Origin: Membranipora membranacea
Lineage: Eukaryota > Bryozoa > Gymnolaemata > Cheilostomatida > Membraniporidae
Reading direction: 5' to 3'
Length of the DNA: 64,000 bases
Assembly: GCA_914767715.1 (NCBI GenBank)
Contig: OU612065.1
Coordinates: 558,001 to 622,000, forward strand
Below are positions 61,949 to 64,000 of the stretch, piece by piece. How positions within the stretch are numbered: position 1 is the stretch's first letter; every line of letters starts with the position of its first letter. A program made the position numbers and the translations under genes. A model generated the notes under the pieces. That model was not told the DNA's origin. It did not search any database and saw only the letters and a program-made list of their open reading frames with translations.

Positions 61949-64000
61949 TTTTTTTTTTTTTTTTTTTTTTTATTTTTTTCTTTTACATATTTATTGGCAG
62001 TCTATTTCATTCCAGTAGTGGAATGTTTTCCGAATAGTGCCGAAAAAAAAAAAGGAAAAGGAAAAGAGAAAAAAAAAGGAAAGCTTGAGACTGAAGATGA
62101 GTTAAAATGTTTCAGTAGTGAGGTGGAAATAGATAGGATGACTTTGAGAAGGGAGAAAATAAAAATGTTAAGATAATTTCATTATAGTATTGTGCAGAGG
62201 CAAAACTTGTTGCAGAGATAAAAAGATAATGTTATAATTGAAACAAAAGATATTTGAATACGCCAGATTTAAATGATGTTACTTTGCTCAGTGAGCGTAT
62301 TGACAAAGGAAGATTATTAAAAGATGAAGCAATTGCAATGTTTAGTTTATCATTAGGAGGTAAAATAAGAAAATTATCTCGCTTGGGGTATCTTCGATTT
62401 CTAGAAAGAAAAAGATCATTAATATAGCTAGGTGTGTTGTTATACATTATTCTGTAGGCATAGAGAGAACTAAAATATACAAGAAGACTAGGAAGTGGCA
62501 ATATTTTTAAAGTACGACATAAGAAAAATGTATTTGATAATTGAACTGGATTGTAATGAATATTTGCAATAATTCTTAGCGCAGCTTTCTGATAAACATA
62601 AAGTGAATCTAGCTGATATTTTGGACTGATATTCAAGAAAAATTGTATTCCATTAATGATGTGGCAATGTATGAATTGAAAGTAAAACTGTCTGGCTGAT
62701 TGTGTGGTCAAAAATGTTCTGCATAATTGTAACAAATTGGTATTTTTTTGTATTTTAGTTTTTATTAATTCAATATGATTATCAAATGACATCGAATCAC
62801 TAATTGTAAATCCGAGTAGTTTAGTGGTAGATGATTGTAACAGGGTGGTATTGGAGAATTTTAAATCAAATTTATGTTTTGCATTGCCAAAAACAAGGTA
62901 ATGGGATTTTTTTATATTTATTGTCATCCGATTATTATAGCACCATTCTTGGATGACACCCAAGTCACCCCTACAATGTTGCTCCAGAGACTGTGGATCT
63001 TTCTGATGGCATATAAATACAGTATCGTCTGCATACGCATAAGCAGTTGAGGACAGGGGTAAATTTAACATATCATTTATGAACACAAGAAATAAAGTTG
63101 GAGCTAAAATTGAACCCTGTGGGACACCTATGTTAATTGGTTTTTTTTCTGAAGCAATTTGATTATAAAATACATATTGTTGCCGGTCATCAAGAAATGA
63201 TTTTATCAACTTCAATGAGGGACCAATTATTTTATAAGAAGCGAGTTTATTAAACAAGATATCATGGTTTACACAGTCGAAAGCCTTACAGAAGTCCAAG
63301 AACATTCCTATAACACACCTATTTTTTTGCTTTTGGTGGAGCACATCTGACACCACTTTATGTACAGCATCAGAGCAAGAGTAATTACTTCTGAATCCTG
63401 ATTGAAGAGGGTGAATAGCTTTTATGTCAGTCAGGAAAGTCATTAAACATTTATTTATATGTTTTTCAAAAATCTTTGACAATATAGGCAGAATCGATAT
63501 AGGTCTGTAATTTGATGGATCATTCGGATCTCCACCCTTAAAAACAGGGGTTACTCTAGCTGTCTTCCAACATTTGGGGAAATCACCCTCAATAAGAATC
63601 TGATTGAAGATGTCGGTCAATATATAAACGACAAAAGGGAGCGTCTTTTTAAGCATCATAACTGAGATACCATCAGGACCAGTCGATTTCTTATCAGAAA
63701 AAGATTTGAGATATAGGCAAATTGATGCAGGAGTAAATCTTTTAAAGTTAGACAAGAATTTTTCCTGAGAGTTTGTAGGTAGTAGATTATCTCTGATTTC
63801 AGGGGTATTTTTTGAATGATTTTCCTTTTTAAACCCATGACCTAGTATATCAGCGATTGTTGAGAAATGATTGTTCAGGTCTTTGCTGGTAAGAGTTGAA
63901 GAAGAACTAGAAGACTTATTCTTTGTCTTTCCGATGTTGAGGGCGTCCCAAATTGGTTTTGTATTATTATTTGCTGAGTTTTTAACCAAACCAGAAAAAT
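61949..64000 (-). mobile_element. Non-LTR retrotransposon (LINE), 3' part
   Basis: On the minus strand the element consists of the reverse-transcriptase frame (64000-62232), about 250 bp of 3' UTR, and a poly(A) tail visible as the T run at 61949-61979. The 5' part lies beyond the window, so a target duplication cannot be checked. It probably lies in ELP3 intron 1, in the same orientation as ELP3, since the visible ELP3 coding part starts at 61801 and lacks its N-terminus. Confidence 0.9.
62232..64000 (-). CDS. LINE reverse transcriptase, partial
   Basis: Open from the window edge to the stop at 62232, about 589 codons with no frameshift. Reverse-transcriptase blocks are visible: TARVTPVFKGGDPNDPSNYR, PISILPILSKIFEKHI, HPLQSGFRSNYSCSDAV, LDFCKAFDCVNHDIL, IGVPQGSILAPTLFLVFIND and the catalytic YAYADDTVF. 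The N-terminal side (endonuclease expected) is outside the window. The pattern fits the Jockey/CR1-like part of the LINE tree, but I cannot place the clade. The intact frame and poly(A) tail suggest a young copy. Confidence 0.93.
   Translation of the reverse strand, partial: FSGLVKNSANNNTKPIWDALNIGKTKNKSSSSSSTLTSKDLNNHFSTIADILGHGFKKENHSKNTPEIRDNLLPTNSQEKFLSNFKRFTPASICLYLKSFSDKKSTGPDGISVMMLKKTLPFVVYILTDIFNQILIEGDFPKCWKTARVTPVFKGGDPNDPSNYRPISILPILSKIFEKHINKCLMTFLTDIKAIHPLQSGFRSNYSCSDAVHKVVSDVLHQKQKNRCVIGMFLDFCKAFDCVNHDILFNKLASYKIIGPSLKLIKSFLDDRQQYVFYNQIASEKKPINIGVPQGSILAPTLFLVFINDMLNLPLSSTAYAYADDTVFICHQKDPQSLEQHCRGDLGVIQEWCYNNRMTINIKKSHYLVFGNAKHKFDLKFSNTTLLQSSTTKLLGFTISDSMSFDNHIELIKTKIQKNTNLLQLCRTFLTTQSARQFYFQFIHCHIINGIQFFLNISPKYQLDSLYVYQKAALRIIANIHYNPVQLSNTFFLCRTLKILPLPSLLVYFSSLYAYRIMYNNTPSYINDLFLSRNRRYPKRDNFLILPPNDKLNIAIASSFNNLPLSIRSLSKVTSFKSGVFKYLLFQL

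Noticed and set aside
61919-62176. 85-codon plus-strand frame with Phe and Lys runs
   Set aside because: It reads the antisense of the LINE poly(A) tail and purine-rich 3' UTR.

Overview
The window is animal nuclear DNA: AT-rich, with intron-split genes carrying GT..AG introns of about 44 bp to 9 kb. It holds clear animal orthologues (SMARCE1, an SRSF7-type SR protein, FZR1/Cdh1, UQCRH, CLCC1, a GLOD5-type glyoxalase, ELP3) and animal-type transposons (BEL/Pao, non-LTR, tRNA-derived SINE-like pieces, foldback elements). Gene density, compact introns and protein divergence suggest an invertebrate, plausibly a sponge or another early-branching marine animal; the sequence alone does not prove the taxon.

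Layout. 1-6.5 kb: no recognised gene, but a possible small minus-strand gene at 4.05-5.37 kb. 6.5-12.1 kb: SMARCE1 (minus), with one foldback element in an intron and an inverted copy just upstream. 15.8-21.2 kb: an unrecognised 641-residue protein (plus). 22 kb: dead LINE fragment. 23.6-27.2 kb: SR splicing factor (minus), with a 210-bp-arm inverted repeat in its large intron. 28.5-33.4 kb: FZR1 (plus). 33.4-38 kb: mostly gene-free with transposon relics. 38.1-41.0 kb: UQCRH (minus), last exon not found. 41.3-56.8 kb: CLCC1-like channel (plus) whose reading frame continues into a glyoxalase domain; intron 5 holds a complete BEL/Pao retrotransposon (45.6-54.0 kb). 56.9-61.8 kb: ELP3 (minus), missing only its N-terminal exon(s). 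61.9 kb to the edge: 3' part of a LINE (minus).

The assigned genes alternate in strand, giving a tight divergent pair (UQCRH/CLCC1, 306 bp between start codons, with a perfect NRF-1 palindrome) and a tight convergent pair (CLCC1-GLOD/ELP3, 175 bp between stops). Products belong to core processes: chromatin remodelling, splicing, cell-cycle ubiquitination, respiration, ER ion homeostasis and tRNA modification. They do not form one pathway.

Most unusual signal: tandem repeats that start at, or span, 5' splice sites. ELP3 has 65 phased 20-bp copies running straight out of an exon, each carrying AAG|GTATGT. FZR1 has four 43-bp copies and the CLCC1-like gene three 21-bp copies of their own exon-intron junctions. 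SMARCE1 and the SR gene have smaller 9-bp versions. With the CLCC1-glyoxalase fusion, this is what most deserves follow-up.
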